64,000 nucleotides of DNA from NCBI RefSeq assembly GCF_009193265.1, contig NZ_VZZZ01000003.1, positions 62,001 to 126,000 of the forward strand, in the 5' to 3' direction. Origin of the DNA: Marinobacter changyiensis (GTDB lineage Bacteria; Pseudomonadota; Gammaproteobacteria; Pseudomonadales; Oleiphilaceae). This document shows positions 9,190 to 17,851 of the stretch, one piece after another. Each line of letters opens with the position of its first letter. The first letter of the stretch is position 1. Both the position numbers and the translations under genes were made by a program. The notes beneath the pieces were generated by a model, which worked only from the letters and a program-made list of their open reading frames with translations, was not told the origin of the DNA and made no database searches.

Positions 9190-9978
9190 TTATCGGCCTT
9201 TCCAGTCCGGCTTACGTTTCTCAAGGAAGGCGCAAATACCCTCCCGGGCATCCATGGCCGCCAGATTTTCAGTCATCACATTTGCGGTGTAGTCATAGGC
9301 ATCCGCAAGCCCCATCTCAAGCTGGCGATAGAATGCCTCTTTACCGATTTTGAGTGTGTGGCTGGATTTTCCGGCAATGGTCGTGGCCAGGGTATGGACC
9401 GTCTCATCAAGCGATGCTGCGTCCACCACGTGATTGACCAGGCCAATTTGCTCTGCCCTTTCAGCGCTCACCATGTTGCCGGTTAACAGCATCTCCATGG
9501 CATGCTTGCGGGAGACGTTGCGGGACAACGCCACCATCGGTGTTGAGCAGAACAGCCCGATATTGACCCCCGGAGTTGCAAAGCGGGACGAGGCAGTGAC
9601 AACCGCCAGGTCACAACTGGCCACGAGCTGGCAGCCTGCGGCAGTCGCAACACCATCAACCCTGGCAATCACCGGTTTGGGCAACCCGACAATCTGCAGC
9701 ATGACTTTGCTGCAGAGCTCGAATAAACGGTGTTGGGCGTCCCGCTGATCAAACTGTTCCCGAATCTCTTTCAGATCATGACCGGCACAAAACACCGGAC
9801 CGGTTGCCGTTAGCACGACCACCCGGGTGTTATCGTCTTCGGCGAGTTCGCTGAGCGCTCTGGACAATGCTTCCAGCATGGCCATGGAAAGACTGTTTCT
9901 GCGCTCAGGCTGGTTCAGCGTCAGTGTGGTGATGCCATCATCAGTGTGCAGGAGAACGAACGAATCGGACATTGTCAT
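9190..9978 (-). CDS. Enoyl-CoA hydratase/isomerase family protein (ECHDC3-like)
   Basis: Crotonase-fold protein, 262 residues. The CoA-binding/oxyanion-hole segments are visible: FCAGHDLKEI near 62-71 and VDGVATAAGCQLVASCDLA near 107-125. The strand SRFATPGVNIGLFCSTP matches the ECHDC3 subgroup. In canonical enoyl-CoA hydratases the two catalytic glutamates lie in the GxxxGGGxE and PEVxxGxxP regions. Here those segments lack Glu (AAGCQ and TPGVN), so ordinary hydratase activity is doubtful. ATG at 9978, or the ATG two codons later; GGGG is nearby. It is convergent with the metallo-hydrolase gene and stands alone on this strand. Confidence 0.88.
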   Translation of the reverse strand: MTMSDSFVLLHTDDGITTLTLNQPERRNSLSMAMLEALSRALSELAEDDNTRVVVLTATGPVFCAGHDLKEIREQFDQRDAQHRLFELCSKVMLQIVGLPKPVIARVDGVATAAGCQLVASCDLAVVTASSRFATPGVNIGLFCSTPMVALSRNVSRKHAMEMLLTGNMVSAERAEQIGLVNHVVDAASLDETVHTLATTIAGKSSHTLKIGKEAFYRQLEMGLADAYDYTANVMTENLAAMDAREGICAFLEKRKPDWKGR

Positions 9979-10105
9979 AAAAGCCCCGTATTGTTTTGGG
10001 TGTTCAAGACCAGTATTGAAGAGTTTGTGGATCGTGTCGAATGGTGTTCGCAGAATCTTTGCTACAGTTAAGATAGACCTTACCCACCCTCAAGGGGCGA
10101 GTTCC

Positions 10106-10522
10106 ATGTCCTACGATAATATTTTCGATGCCAGCTACGAACGCGTTCTTGCGGCAGGCAAGGATGGAACGGATTTTTTCGAAAGCTTTTATCGGCACTT
10201 TCTGAGATCGTCCGAGCTGGTCAGCGAACGGTTCCTGGACACCGACATGGAAAAGCAGCGCCGGATGCTTAAAAAATCCTTCTACAGCCTGATTGCCTTC
10301 TACGCCAGCGGCGCTGCAGACAATGTGCTCGAAAAGATCGCCTACATGCACAGCGCCCGGGAACTGGACATCAAACCCGCTTTATACGACTTATGGCTGG
10401 ACAGCCTGTTGGCCACCGTTCAGGACTATGACCCCGAATTCAATGACAATGTCGAGCTGGCCTGGCGGCTGGTGATGAGCCTCGGGATCACCTATATGAA
10501 ATTCAAGTACGACCATTGCTGA
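10106..10522 (+). CDS. Globin-family protein
   Basis: Single-domain helical protein, 138 residues, resembling bacterial globins. The region AYMHSARELDIKPALYDLW at 79-97 has the form of the globin F-helix, with H82 as the likely proximal heme ligand and the usual xLDIxxxxYxxW continuation. The E-helix segment MLKKSFYSLIAFY lies at 54-66. ATG at 10106 is chosen because the domain begins there and GGGGCGAG is 6-12 bases upstream; the open frame continues upstream inside the opposite-strand crotonase promoter. Role inferred: oxygen or nitric oxide binding/sensing. I see no FNR box in front of it. Confidence 0.75.
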   Translation: MSYDNIFDASYERVLAAGKDGTDFFESFYRHFLRSSELVSERFLDTDMEKQRRMLKKSFYSLIAFYASGAADNVLEKIAYMHSARELDIKPALYDLWLDSLLATVQDYDPEFNDNVELAWRLVMSLGITYMKFKYDHC

Positions 10523-10542
10523 CGGGTGCGGATCAGCAAGCT

Positions 10543-11556
10543 CTATGGATTGTCCGAAAAATAAGTGTGCACCAACCCGATAACCCGCTCAATATCATCA
10601 GCAGACACATCCAGGTGCGTAACCAGGCGCGTTTGCGCTGATGGCATCATCACCACATCATGGGAAGCCATATAGTCCCGCAGCCCCTCGCAATCCTGCT
10701 CTGGAATTCTGACAAACACCATATTGGTATCGCAGGATAAAACCTCAACGCCAGTAATACCTGCCAGCCCTTCTGCTAACATCAACGCATGCTGATGGTC
10801 TTTTGCCAGCCGTTCAACATGATTGTCCAGGGCGTGGTGACAACCCGCCGCAAGAATGCCGGATTGACGCATGCCGCCACCAAGCATTTTCCGGATCCGC
10901 CTTGCCGTCGCAATGAATTCCTCACTACCCGCCAGCACCGAGCCTACTGGTGCGCCAAGGCCTTTTGAGAAACACAGCGACACCGAATCGAAGCCCTGAC
11001 AAAGCTCCGACAGCGGCAGCCCGGTGGCAACCGACGCATTAAAAAGGCGCGCCCCGTCGAGATGGGTTGCAAGCCCCTGCTCTTTAGCAAACGATGTTGC
11101 TTTCTGAATATACTCCTGGGGAATAACCCTGCCGTGAAAGGTGTTTTCCAGCGCCAGCAGCCGGGTACGGGCAAAGTGAAAATCATCCGGCTTGATCGCC
11201 TCGGAAATATCATCCAGCAACAAAGTCCCATCCGGCTGGTGCCGGACCGGCTGAGGCTGAATGCTCCCCAGCACTGCGCCACCACCGGCTTCATACTTGT
11301 ACAGATGAGCGTGCTGACCGGCAATAAACTCATCCCCCCGCTGACAGTGGGACATTAACGCGGTCAGATTACTTTGGGTGCCGGTAGGGAAAAACAACGC
11401 CGCCGGATAGCCCGCGCGCTGAGCAACCGCTTCCTCGAACGCGTTCACACTGGGATCATCCCCGAACACATCATCCCCGACGGAAGCCTTGTTCATGGCC
11501 TCCCGCATGGCGGGTGTAGGTCGGGTAACGGTGTCACTGCGCAGGTCAATGGTCAT
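10543..11556 (-). CDS. ltaE: Low-specificity L-threonine aldolase
   Basis: Cytoplasmic PLP enzyme cleaving L-threonine or L-allo-threonine to glycine and acetaldehyde, 337 residues, the normal family length. The N-terminal [14 protein letters not shown] and GDDVFGDDP motifs (4-34) and the aspartate in [10 protein letters not shown] near 165 are present. The PLP lysine K198 in [14 protein letters not shown] follows, then [17 protein letters not shown] precedes the ATG at 11556 by about 7 bases. It is convergent with the globin gene and is likely monocistronic. Confidence 0.95.
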   Translation of the reverse strand: MTIDLRSDTVTRPTPAMREAMNKASVGDDVFGDDPSVNAFEEAVAQRAGYPAALFFPTGTQSNLTALMSHCQRGDEFIAGQHAHLYKYEAGGGAVLGSIQPQPVRHQPDGTLLLDDISEAIKPDDFHFARTRLLALENTFHGRVIPQEYIQKATSFAKEQGLATHLDGARLFNASVATGLPLSELCQGFDSVSLCFSKGLGAPVGSVLAGSEEFIATARRIRKMLGGGMRQSGILAAGCHHALDNHVERLAKDHQHALMLAEGLAGITGVEVLSCDTNMVFVRIPEQDCEGLRDYMASHDVVMMPSAQTRLVTHLDVSADDIERVIGLVHTYFSDNP

Positions 11557-11688
11557 TGGATAAGCACCTCAAGTTTGATATTGATTAGCCTGTCAGAACG
11601 TAGACAACTGATGGGCTATTCCCAGGCAACAGCATCAGACTGCCAAATCGAGGCATAAGACGAAGGGCAAGAATAGCTGCGCGTTGGC

Positions 11689-12072
11689 TCAAATATTGGA
11701 CAGCTCGTCTTGCAGGTCACTTTTCAGTTCTGATGGCTCTGTGATCCACAGGGTTTTATCGGACCCCGGAAAGACACCGATCTCCAGACCGTCCTTCTCC
11801 AGGCCCGGAACCCATTTCTTGAAAAATTCCGGCAACGAAATGCTCTTGGGCACCAGTCCATCGGAATCTTTCGAGTATTCCCGGGCAAAATCCGAGTCCG
11901 GCCAGACCGGCAAATATTCATAGCCGCCATCTTCCGCAACAAGCTTAAGAAATCGATTCTCGGCATTAACCAGTATCCAGATTTCCCGGTCTTCAACCAC
12001 TTTGCTCAAAAAGTAGTCGAACCGTTCTTCCCCATCCATATCCAGCACTTGCTTCAATTGATCGCTGCTCAT
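11689..12072 (-). CDS. DUF2750 domain-containing protein
   Basis: Acidic cytoplasmic protein of 127 residues with the DUF2750 pattern: ERFDYFLSKVVEDREIWIL near 16-34, LPVWPDSDFAREY near 54-66, ISLPEFFKKWVPGLEKDG near 78-95 and a closing GVFPGSDK strand. The biochemical function is unknown. Its ATG (12072) lies three bases after the stop of the racemase gene upstream on this strand, with AAGGA 9 bases away, so the two genes form an operon. Confidence 0.85.
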   Translation of the reverse strand: MSSDQLKQVLDMDGEERFDYFLSKVVEDREIWILVNAENRFLKLVAEDGGYEYLPVWPDSDFAREYSKDSDGLVPKSISLPEFFKKWVPGLEKDGLEIGVFPGSDKTLWITEPSELKSDLQDELSNI

Positions 12073-12075
12073 AGT

Positions 12076-12771
12076 TTACATTCCTTCCAGGGCAAGCTTT
12101 ATCGCCTGATCCACATGTATTTCCGTCGTATCATACAGTTTTACAGGGGTATCTGAGCTTTGAATCAACAGGCCTATTTCCGTGCAACCCAGGATCACGG
12201 CCTGGGCCCCGTGATCAGCCAAAGACGACACTATATCAAGATACGCAGCCCTGGAATCAGGGTTAATCACCCCGCGGCATAGTTCTTCGTAGATAACGGT
12301 ATGGACAAGCTCCCGCTGGTTATCATCCGGTACCAGAACCTCGATTCCGTGAGCCACGAGCCGTTCGCGATAGAAATCCTGCTCCATCGTAAATCGTGTA
12401 CCCAGCAACCCCACACAGGTTACCCCGTCCTCCAGCAGCACCCTGGCGGTGGCATCCGCGATATGCAGCAGTGGCAAATCCGTTGATTCCGCAATCTGAG
12501 GCGCGACCTTGTGCATGGTATTGGTACAAATCACAAGAAAGTCAGCGCCCGCAGCCTCAACAGCCTGCGCTGCCGATGCAAGAATCCCGGCAGTAGCCTC
12601 CCAGTTGTCTTGATGCTGAAGAGCTTCAATCTCGGCAAAATCGACGCTGTACAGAACGAGCCTGGCCGAATGCAGTCCGCCCAATTGCTCACCGACTTTC
12701 TTATTGAGTAAGCGGTAATAGGTTTGAGTGGATTCCCAACTCATGCCGCCGATCAGACCTATGGTTTTCAT
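12076..12771 (-). CDS. Aspartate/glutamate racemase family protein (YgeA-like)
   Basis: Cofactor-independent amino-acid racemase fold, 231 residues. It has the N-terminal TIGLIGGMSWEST motif, first catalytic cysteine C82 in ICTNTMHK and the second in LGCTEIGLL near residue 197, the matched pair needed for two-base proton exchange. YgeA-type enzymes have broad amino-acid specificity; the substrate here is not set by sequence. It is followed at 3 bases by the DUF2750 gene. AGGGAC lies about 10 bases before the ATG. Confidence 0.92.
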   Translation of the reverse strand: MKTIGLIGGMSWESTQTYYRLLNKKVGEQLGGLHSARLVLYSVDFAEIEALQHQDNWEATAGILASAAQAVEAAGADFLVICTNTMHKVAPQIAESTDLPLLHIADATARVLLEDGVTCVGLLGTRFTMEQDFYRERLVAHGIEVLVPDDNQRELVHTVIYEELCRGVINPDSRAAYLDIVSSLADHGAQAVILGCTEIGLLIQSSDTPVKLYDTTEIHVDQAIKLALEGM

Positions 12772-13292
12772 GGGGCTTGTCCCTGCGAGGAGCTGCGCTG
12801 ACTATTACCGATTTTTGGATATGCATGCTTCACCCGGACAGTCAAAGACAGCGTATCCTGTTGGACTATCAGCTGGAAACAACTTGCCATGATCCTTCAA
12901 CGAAAGAGCAACGTGTTATTCAGGATTCCATTATTTAATGGCTTACCAACTGTCAACGAATTTCGGCAGTGGAAAGAGCCGGGTTGGATCTTATCTTGGC
13001 AAAAATGAAGAGGTTGATTCTGTTCAGATGAAGCGAAAATATGCAGTGTCGTGTTTTAGCTGGCAGGAGGTGGCGCGGAACTTATCTCAGCGTGGGATGG
13101 CTTTTAAGTGGGCCTATATTGCCCGATATTTTTCGATGCCTGGGTAGAGGTATCACTCCATTAGAAAGCCCGGGTGGCCTTAACCATTCCCGGGCTTTTT
13201 CGATCTTGCTAAGGGAGCGGACTATACCGCCTATTCATCAGTTTAATGACAATGAGGCCAGCCCAGGGACTTCCCGCAAAATACATCCATTA
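12772..13292. other. Gene-free region of about 520 bases
   Basis: No open frame here has a ribosome site and convincing protein character; a 69-codon frame at 12938-13147 on the plus strand looks like chance sequence. The region holds the racemase promoter side near 12772-12830 and a strong hairpin terminator at 13165-13198. Nothing else is recognisable. Confidence 0.6.
13165..13198. terminator. Bidirectional intrinsic terminator
   Basis: Perfect 10-bp inverted repeat AAAGCCCGGG (13165-13174) and CCCGGGCTTT (13189-13198), 14-base loop, followed by T residues to 13200 on the plus strand. Read on the minus strand it ends in CTTTCT, so it can also end transcription of the lipoprotein gene that stops at 13293. 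No plus-strand gene precedes it. Confidence 0.75.
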
Positions 13293-14129
13293 TTAGTTGT
13301 CGCCAATAAACACTGATCTCACTTCGCCATTGGTACCAGCGAATGCAAGCAGCTTGTCCCCAGCTTCTAAGGTTTGTAAAAATCCAACAACCGGATAATC
13401 GCCATTCCGCTGATCAGGCGACACCCCATTCAAAGCGGGGCAGTTGGTTAACGAAAGAACTCCCTCAAAAATGTTATAGGCAGGATCGGGTATGACGATA
13501 GTGCCATTAATGGAGCAGCCCGTGCCGTCAGATCCCGTTACTGCTCCTCCGTCAGCACTTGGATTTATAGTCACCGTCGTGGTCAATTGGCCGGTCATCA
13601 TGGAATAAGTTCCAGAGATATCCTCCATTGTCACCCGAAGATCACTTACCTCATTTTCGCGGGTTCCTGTCACGTCCAAGCCAAACTCGGGCTCTGCTGT
13701 GGCCGCAGCGAATGTTGCGGTAAATACTTCGGGATCGACAACACCACCTTCAACAGATCCATCGATAGACTGCCAGGTACCATTCAGGAAAACGCTTGTC
13801 CCGTTGCCAGAAAATGTATCATCGCTACGAAACGTCAGTGTCCCGAAGGTTCCAGTTTGACTCTCGCTGGAGAAAATCGAGTACTCACCTGAGGGGCTGA
13901 TTAGCGCGAAAGCTTCTTCCGTGTCTCCTGAGTCGTACGTAATCGTCGAACTGAACACACCTGGTTTAAGGACTGACTCCACAATTACTGGGTCACTTCC
14001 ACCATCCGGCACTGGATCACTTCCATTATCCGATGAACCGCCACCACCACCGCCACCACAGGCGGCCAATGAAAGCATGGCGAAGATCAGAGAAAATCTT
14101 GTCAACACAATTCCGGGCTTTTTAAACAT
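13293..14129 (-). CDS. Hypothetical glycine-rich-linker lipoprotein
   Basis: Exported lipoprotein, 278 residues, not recognised as a known family. The signal peptide has a basic N-terminus, hydrophobic core and LAAC lipobox near residues 21-24. Directly after the cysteine comes a run of seven glycines and a flexible S/D/G/P linker to about residue 48, typical of surface lipoproteins of marine gammaproteobacteria. The rest is Thr/Ser/Gly-rich and probably beta-strand (TGTFGTLTFRSDDTFSGNGT). Two cysteines near the C-terminus (CSINGT, NCPAL) may pair. It stands alone and ends 95 bases before a terminator. Function unknown. Confidence 0.8.
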   Translation of the reverse strand: MFKKPGIVLTRFSLIFAMLSLAACGGGGGGGSSDNGSDPVPDGGSDPVIVESVLKPGVFSSTITYDSGDTEEAFALISPSGEYSIFSSESQTGTFGTLTFRSDDTFSGNGTSVFLNGTWQSIDGSVEGGVVDPEVFTATFAAATAEPEFGLDVTGTRENEVSDLRVTMEDISGTYSMMTGQLTTTVTINPSADGGAVTGSDGTGCSINGTIVIPDPAYNIFEGVLSLTNCPALNGVSPDQRNGDYPVVGFLQTLEAGDKLLAFAGTNGEVRSVFIGDN

Positions 14130-14268
14130 CTTTTTTTTTCCTACATATCAGCTTCGGCCAATGTCCCTTTTCCGAAAAGTAATGCCGGAGCCAATTGGCG
14201 AGCCAGGCAAACTAGGTGGGACTCCATACTACTCATAAACCACTCTAGGTTTGCACCTAACTTTAGTA

Positions 14269-14296
14269 TGTAACGGTTGTGCATGCAACGGTTACA
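14269..14296. repeat. Imperfect dyad in the gap upstream of the lipoprotein gene
   Basis: TGTAACGGTTG (14269-14279) and CAACGGTTACA (14286-14296) are inverted copies with one mismatch around a six-base centre; AACGGTT is also repeated directly. It lies 140 bases upstream of the lipoprotein start and 119 bases from tRNA-Leu. It could be a regulator site. No known motif was recognised. Confidence 0.35.
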
Positions 14297-14414
14297 TTGC
14301 GTTAATCGCGTCACAGCATGTTACTGAAAGACGCCGGTTCAGTTTACGCTTTCACCACTGGAAATTTGAGTTGATTGAATTAAAGGCGGGAAGGACAGTA
14401 CTAATTGTTTTTAA

Positions 14415-14501
14415 TGGTGCCCGGAGCCGGACTTGAACCGGCACAGCCTAACGGCCGAGGGATTTTAAGTCCCTTGTGTCTACCAATTTCACCATCCGGG
14501 C
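14415..14501 (-). tRNA. tRNA-Leu (anticodon UAA)
   Basis: 87 bases including an encoded CCA at 14415-14417. Acceptor stem GCCCGGA pairs with TCCGGGC. The anticodon stem AGGGA/TCCCT encloses the loop CTTAAAA with anticodon TAA. A long variable arm (CTCGGCCGTTAGGCTGT) marks a class II leucine tRNA, and the T-loop is GGTTCAAGTCC. It reads UUA/UUG codons. Confidence 0.97.
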
Positions 14502-14588
14502 AGGAGGATCTTTGAGAAGAGGGTCGGGATTGTATAAGGCCGTGCCCTTGAACGCAATTCTGTTAGCCCCCTGCTTTGCCTGTTGCTG

Positions 14589-15212
14589 CTAAGCGGGCTT
14601 TTCTGCAAGGCCCAAATAGATGTACGCCGCCATTCTGGGGGCTTTTGGCATGTACAGGTTGTCGAGCTCTTTGATGGTGAAGCCGGCGTGCGTCAGGAAA
14701 TCCGTTATCGGGCGGTTGAGGTGGCAGCCGCCGGCGATCTTTTTCCAGCCGGGGGTTACCCGGTTCTGCCACTTCGCCACTCCCGGCTCCGGTGACTGGC
14801 CATGTTCGCAGAACAGCAGTTTTCCATCCGGGCGCAGCACGCGGAACATCTGGCCCAGGGCCTTTTCCCAGTCCGGGATGGTACAGAGGGTAAACGTCAG
14901 CACAATGGTGTCTATGCTGTTGTCCGGCAACGGGATGGCTTCCCCGGGCAGGTCGAGCCATTCCACCTCCACCGGTGAATGGCGTAAATTGGACTGGGCT
15001 TTCAGGCGCATGCCCTCTGAGGGTTCCAGCCCGTATACCTTGATGACTTCGTTTCTATCGTACAGTGGCAGGTTGATGCCTGAACCCATACCCACTTCCA
15101 GAACCACGCCGGTTGCCCGCGGCACTATCCGTTGTCGGAGTTTCATTACCTGGCCTACGGAGCAAGCCTTGTTAATGATGTGGGGCAAGATGTACGTATC
15201 GTAAAAACCCAT
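14589..15212 (-). CDS. Class I SAM-dependent methyltransferase
   Basis: Cytoplasmic Rossmann-fold methyltransferase, 207 residues from ATG 15212. The SAM-binding motif I VVLEVGMGSGINLPLY lies near residues 36-51, followed by the acidic GLEPSEGM loop, DNSIDTIVLTFTLCTIPD (motif IV region) and VLRPDGKLLFCEHG. It most resembles the methyltransferase-11 group. An upstream GTG (15266) would add 18 residues but has no ribosome site, whereas AGGG lies 7 bases before 15212. The substrate is unknown. It sits divergent to the cyd operon. Confidence 0.85.
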   Translation of the reverse strand: MGFYDTYILPHIINKACSVGQVMKLRQRIVPRATGVVLEVGMGSGINLPLYDRNEVIKVYGLEPSEGMRLKAQSNLRHSPVEVEWLDLPGEAIPLPDNSIDTIVLTFTLCTIPDWEKALGQMFRVLRPDGKLLFCEHGQSPEPGVAKWQNRVTPGWKKIAGGCHLNRPITDFLTHAGFTIKELDNLYMPKAPRMAAYIYLGLAEKPA

Positions 15213-15402
15213 GGTGTACCCTATACTCCGTTTTAGGAATTTAACGGCCTTAGTTGCGTTAAACACCTAACAACTATGCAATATTTTAGTGATCTGCAAC
15301 ATGGCAGACATTCGCCGGTAATAACAATATACAAGATGCGATAAAGGCAGTGCCAGGCGGGCGCAAGCTGATTATTGATTTTGATGGTTACCGGAGGTTC
15401 CT

Positions 15403-16863
15403 GTGGAATTAGATCCCCTCATTTTGTCGCGCATTCAGTTTGCGTTTGTAATCTCATTCCACGCGATCTTTCCGGTGTTTACCATCGGTCTGGCATCGTT
15501 CATTGCGTTTCTCGAGGCACTGGCTTTCAAAACCGACAACCCGGTCTGGCTACGCCTGTCTGCCTTCTGGACCAAGGTATTTGCGGTGGTGTTCGGTATG
15601 GGGGTGGTTTCCGGCATCGTGATGTCGTTCCAGTTCGGCACCAACTGGAGTAATTTCGCCCAGGCCTCGGCGAATTTCCTGGGGCCGATGCTGAGCTATG
15701 AGGTGGTCACCGCCTTCTTCCTGGAGGCCGCATTCCTCGGGATTTTGCTGTTCGGCCGTGACAAAGTACCTAAAGGTGTGCACTTGTTCGCGGCTGTTAT
15801 GGTTGCGGTCGGCACGTTTATTTCGTCGTTCTGGATTCTGTCCGCCAACAGTTGGATGCATACGCCTGCGGGCATAGAACTACGGGATGGAATTTTCCAC
15901 GTGGTGTCCTGGACTGAGGCCATTTTTAACCCGTCCTTCCCCTATCGATTTGCGCACATGGGTCTGGCGTCTTTCCTGACCGGCGGGTTTGTGGTGGCCG
16001 GTGTGAGTGCCTGGTATCTGTTGCTTGGTCGTGAGGTTGAGGCAAACCGGAAAGCCCTGTCGATCTGCCTCTGGCTGCTGCTGATTATCGCGCCCACTCA
16101 GGCTGTGCTCGGGGATTTTCATGGCCTCAACACTCTGGAACACCAACCCATGAAAGTCGCGGCGATGGAGGGCAACTGGGAAACCAGCACCCGAGTGCCA
16201 TTGCTGCTGTTCGCTATTCCCGATAACGACACCCAGTCAAATCACTACGAGGTGGGTATACCCGGCCTGGCGAGTCTGATCCTTACCCATGATATCGACG
16301 GTGAAGTGCCGGGTCTGAATGAAGTCGCCAAGGACGAGCAGCCACCGGTCGCCCTCGTGTTCTGGGCATTCCGGATAATGGTGGGCTTGGGTCTGTTGAT
16401 GATTGCTGTTGCCGTGACTGGGCTATTGTTGAGGTTCAAGGGCCGACTGTGGGAAGCACGCTGGTTCCTGCAGGGGCTTCGGTTCATGAGCATCACGCCG
16501 TTTCTTGCGGTGCTGGCGGGCTGGGTAGTCACGGAAAGTGGCCGTGCGCCATGGCTGGTTTACGGCATGATGACTCACGCAGAGGGCCTGACCCCGTCAC
16601 TCACGGGCGCGATGGCACTGTTCAGCCTGATCGGGTATGTGGTGGTCTATGCGCTGGTGTTCAGCGCGGGCATTTATTACTTGCTGCGGGTGCTCTATGT
16701 CGGCCTTGAAGATCAGGTAGTCGAGGAAGAGTATGACAGCGACCGGCCCATGCGCCCGTTATCGGCAACCCATGTTCCATTCGAGTACAACAAACCGGGC
16801 ATGAAAATTGGCAAGTTCGGTCCGCCAACCAATCAGGGAGGATCGCAAAATGGCGGCATCTGA
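15403..16863 (+). CDS. cydA: Cytochrome bd-type ubiquinol oxidase subunit I (short Q-loop, CIO-like)
   Basis: Heme-bearing subunit of the bd quinol oxidase in the inner membrane, 486 residues, nine or so helices. H20 in SFHAIFP is the heme b595/d-side ligand; the GMGVVSGIVMSFQFGTNW segment and the conserved HMGLASF and GRAPWLVYGMM segments are all present. It is shorter than E. coli CydA because the Q-loop is reduced, as in cyanide-insensitive oxidases. Start is GTG at 15403, supported by GGAGG at 15393. The gene overlaps cydB by 14 bases. The operon continues with cydD and cydC. Confidence 0.95.
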   Translation: MELDPLILSRIQFAFVISFHAIFPVFTIGLASFIAFLEALAFKTDNPVWLRLSAFWTKVFAVVFGMGVVSGIVMSFQFGTNWSNFAQASANFLGPMLSYEVVTAFFLEAAFLGILLFGRDKVPKGVHLFAAVMVAVGTFISSFWILSANSWMHTPAGIELRDGIFHVVSWTEAIFNPSFPYRFAHMGLASFLTGGFVVAGVSAWYLLLGREVEANRKALSICLWLLLIIAPTQAVLGDFHGLNTLEHQPMKVAAMEGNWETSTRVPLLLFAIPDNDTQSNHYEVGIPGLASLILTHDIDGEVPGLNEVAKDEQPPVALVFWAFRIMVGLGLLMIAVAVTGLLLRFKGRLWEARWFLQGLRFMSITPFLAVLAGWVVTESGRAPWLVYGMMTHAEGLTPSLTGAMALFSLIGYVVVYALVFSAGIYYLLRVLYVGLEDQVVEEEYDSDRPMRPLSATHVPFEYNKPGMKIGKFGPPTNQGGSQNGGI

Positions 16864-17851
16864 ACTCATATTAATCTGGGCATTCATTATCGGCTTTGGC
16901 GTCATAATGTATGTTCTGATGGACGGTTTTGATCTCGGCCTTGGCATCCTGTTCCCGTTTGCACCGGACGATACCGCCAGGGATGTGATGATGAACTCGG
17001 TGGCCCCGGTCTGGGACGGTAACGAGACCTGGCTTGTACTCGGCGGCGCCGGGCTGCTGGCGGCTTTTCCGCTGGTGTATTCCATCGTGCTGCCGGCGCT
17101 GTATATCGGGGTCTTCCTGATGCTGGCCGGGTTGATTTTCCGGGGTGTGGCGTTCGAATTTCGCTTCAAGGCGAATACATCGCGCTACCTCTGGAACTGG
17201 GCGTTCGCGGGCGGTTCAACCGTAGCCGCATTCGCTCAGGGTGCCGTTGTCGGTGCGTATATCCAGGGTTTTGAGACGGCTAACCGCGTATACGTAGGGG
17301 GTGCTCTGGACTGGTTGACACCGTTCACCGTGTTGACGGGATTCGGCCTGATGGCAGGCTACGCGCTGCTCGGGGCAACCTGGCTGATCATGAAGTCAGA
17401 GGGCTATATTCAGGACTGGGCCTACCGGATTACCCCGCCCTTGCTGGTTGCCGTGCTTCTGGTGTTCGCTCTGGTCAGTATCTGGACTCCGTTTATCGAT
17501 GACATGGTTCGGGACCGCTGGTTCTCGGCGATCAGAGTGATCTGGATTCTGCCGGCGCTGGCCCTCGCCTGTGCCTTCCAGATCTTCCGCTCAGTGCGCA
17601 AGCGTTATGAGGGCATGCCCTTTGTAGCCACCATGGGCCTGTTCATCTTTACCTACCTTGGTTTGCTGGTAAGCCGCTGGCCATACGTTGTGCCGCCGGA
17701 ATACACCATTTGGGACGCCGCATCGGCCTATGATTCGCAGCTGTTCCTGCTGGTAGGCCTGGTATTTGTGGTCCCCGTGGTGCTCGGTTATACCGCCTGG
17801 ACCTATTGGGTGTTCCGCGGCAAGGTCCGCGCTGGCGAGGGTTACCACTGA
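16850..17851 (+). CDS. cydB: Cytochrome bd-type ubiquinol oxidase subunit II
   Basis: Membrane subunit II, 333 residues from ATG 16850, chosen because GGAGGA lies at 16837-16842, 7 bases upstream; the open frame before it lies inside cydA. It has the conserved MYVLMDGFDLGLGILFPF start (helix 1), VWDGNETWLVLGGAGLLAAFP and about eight helices. It pairs with CydA to form the oxygen-reducing enzyme that lets respiration continue at low oxygen or in the presence of inhibitors. The stop is directly followed by the GTG of cydD. Confidence 0.95.
   Translation: MAASELILIWAFIIGFGVIMYVLMDGFDLGLGILFPFAPDDTARDVMMNSVAPVWDGNETWLVLGGAGLLAAFPLVYSIVLPALYIGVFLMLAGLIFRGVAFEFRFKANTSRYLWNWAFAGGSTVAAFAQGAVVGAYIQGFETANRVYVGGALDWLTPFTVLTGFGLMAGYALLGATWLIMKSEGYIQDWAYRITPPLLVAVLLVFALVSIWTPFIDDMVRDRWFSAIRVIWILPALALACAFQIFRSVRKRYEGMPFVATMGLFIFTYLGLLVSRWPYVVPPEYTIWDAASAYDSQLFLLVGLVFVVPVVLGYTAWTYWVFRGKVRAGEGYH

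Noticed and set aside
12938..13147. 69-codon frame as a small gene
   Set aside because: No convincing ribosome site and no recognisable domain.
15375..15388. TTGAT half-site in front of cydA
   Set aside because: Only the first half matches the FNR consensus and it lies about 28 bases from the start codon, too close for an activator site.
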